Source: CAKZNE01 sp002695025
GTDB lineage: Bacteria > Bacteroidota > Bacteroidia > Flavobacteriales > Schleiferiaceae
NCBI GenBank assembly: GCA_913043285.1
Contig: CAJWML010000006.1
Span: 62,001-126,000, forward strand
Length of the DNA: 64,000 nucleotides
Reading direction: 5' to 3'
The position numbers and the translations under genes are program-made. Under the pieces are notes generated by a model. The model saw only the letters and a list, made by a program, of their open reading frames with translations. It did no database searches and was not told the origin of the DNA. Shown piece by piece: positions 63,574 to 64,000 of the stretch. Each line of letters begins with the position of its first letter. The first letter of the stretch is position 1.

Positions 63574-63855
63574 ATGGCAGATATTAACCTTCGTCCATTG
63601 GCAGACCGGGTTCTGGTAGAACCAAGTGCTGCTGAAACGAAAACCGCTTCTGGTATTATAATTCCCGACACGGCTCAGGAAAAGCCCCAGCAAGGGATTG
63701 TAGTAGCGGTAGGTAACGGCAAAAAAGATGAGCCGATGACCGTAAAAGCGGGTGATCGAGTTCTTTATGGAAAATATGGCGGTACCGAGATCAAGCATGA
63801 AGGAAAAGATTATCTCATCATGCGCGAGTCGGACATTTTTGCCATTCTCGGTTAA
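63574..63855 (+). CDS. groES: Co-chaperonin GroES
   Basis: The 93-residue protein matches the GroES family along its length: [20 protein letters not shown] at the start, the mobile loop [18 protein letters not shown] and [17 protein letters not shown] near the end. It caps the GroEL barrel during protein folding. It is followed after 46 bases by groEL. The upstream region has paired inverted repeats and a sigma-54-like promoter. Confidence 0.98.
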   Translation: MADINLRPLADRVLVEPSAAETKTASGIIIPDTAQEKPQQGIVVAVGNGKKDEPMTVKAGDRVLYGKYGGTEIKHEGKDYLIMRESDIFAILG

Positions 63856-63883
63856 TTCATTCAAACCATTTTCAAAATCTTAA

Positions 63884-64000
<117 letters not shown>

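Overview
The window looks like a chromosomal piece from a member of the phylum Bacteroidota, most likely the order Flavobacteriales; the family cannot be settled from this sequence alone. Evidence: a complete type IX secretion/gliding core (PorP/SprF-like, GldK, GldL, GldM, GldN), a substrate-like protein with a C-terminal type IX sorting domain, a two-domain DAHP synthase/chorismate mutase, lipoproteins with short Bacteroidota-type signal peptides, and many promoters of the phylum's TTG-N17-23-TAnnTTTG form. No rRNA, tRNA, transposase or CRISPR array was found. Most of the window has intermediate GC; the variable tips and orphan cassettes of the RHS locus are clearly AT-rich.

Layout. 1-4133 (+): the 3' end of a type II secretion/type IV pilus-like operon: a partial Fn3-like surface protein, a GspC-like bitopic protein, a PilX/GspK-like protein, two prepilin-like proteins and a GspF/PilC platform protein. 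4134-16980 (+): an RHS polymorphic toxin locus. Two large RHS proteins lie in tandem; the second ends in an RHS core and a variable tip followed by a lipoprotein (putative immunity protein). Downstream lie two further core-tip-immunity cassettes without start codons and a final truncated core. Copies of a 226-bp repeat lie just ahead of the first orphan cassette and just ahead of the truncated core. One orphan tip has an HEXXH motif; the other has a JAB/DUF4329-like signature paired with an NTF2-fold immunity-like lipoprotein. 17073-25983: an outer-membrane barrel (-), then (+) a sugar dehydrogenase lipoprotein, LeuS, a small membrane protein, a DUF3108 protein, tryptophan 2,3-dioxygenase and an M23 peptidase. 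25996-34157 (-): RecJ, DAHP synthase/chorismate mutase, a universal stress protein, malic enzyme-PTA, HflX and two small membrane proteins. 34355-39901 (-): a coiled-coil lipoprotein, a hybrid histidine kinase and glucose-6-phosphate isomerase. 39982-47130: desaturase, NifU-like protein, gamma-carbonic anhydrase-like protein, secreted hydrolase, ABC-F ATPase, DUF983 protein and an FAD oxidoreductase. 47192-56396 (-): gldN, gldM, gldL, gldK, porP, an arginase-fold protein and topA. 56562-61944 (+): miaB, a secreted protein, a sigma-54 activator, lptE, a Glu/Pro-rich TPR-like protein and secG. 62013-64000 (+): a membrane glycosyltransferase-like protein, groES and the start of groEL.

How it fits together. 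Much of the window concerns the cell envelope: type IX motor and secretion, LPS assembly (LptE), Sec export (SecG), peptidoglycan hydrolysis (M23) and a T2SS/T4P-like assembly. The most interesting part is the RHS locus. Its near-identical core DNA and flanking repeats would let homologous recombination place a silent tip and its immunity gene behind the expressed core. All three putative immunity proteins are predicted lipoproteins, which suggests that the toxins act in the envelope.
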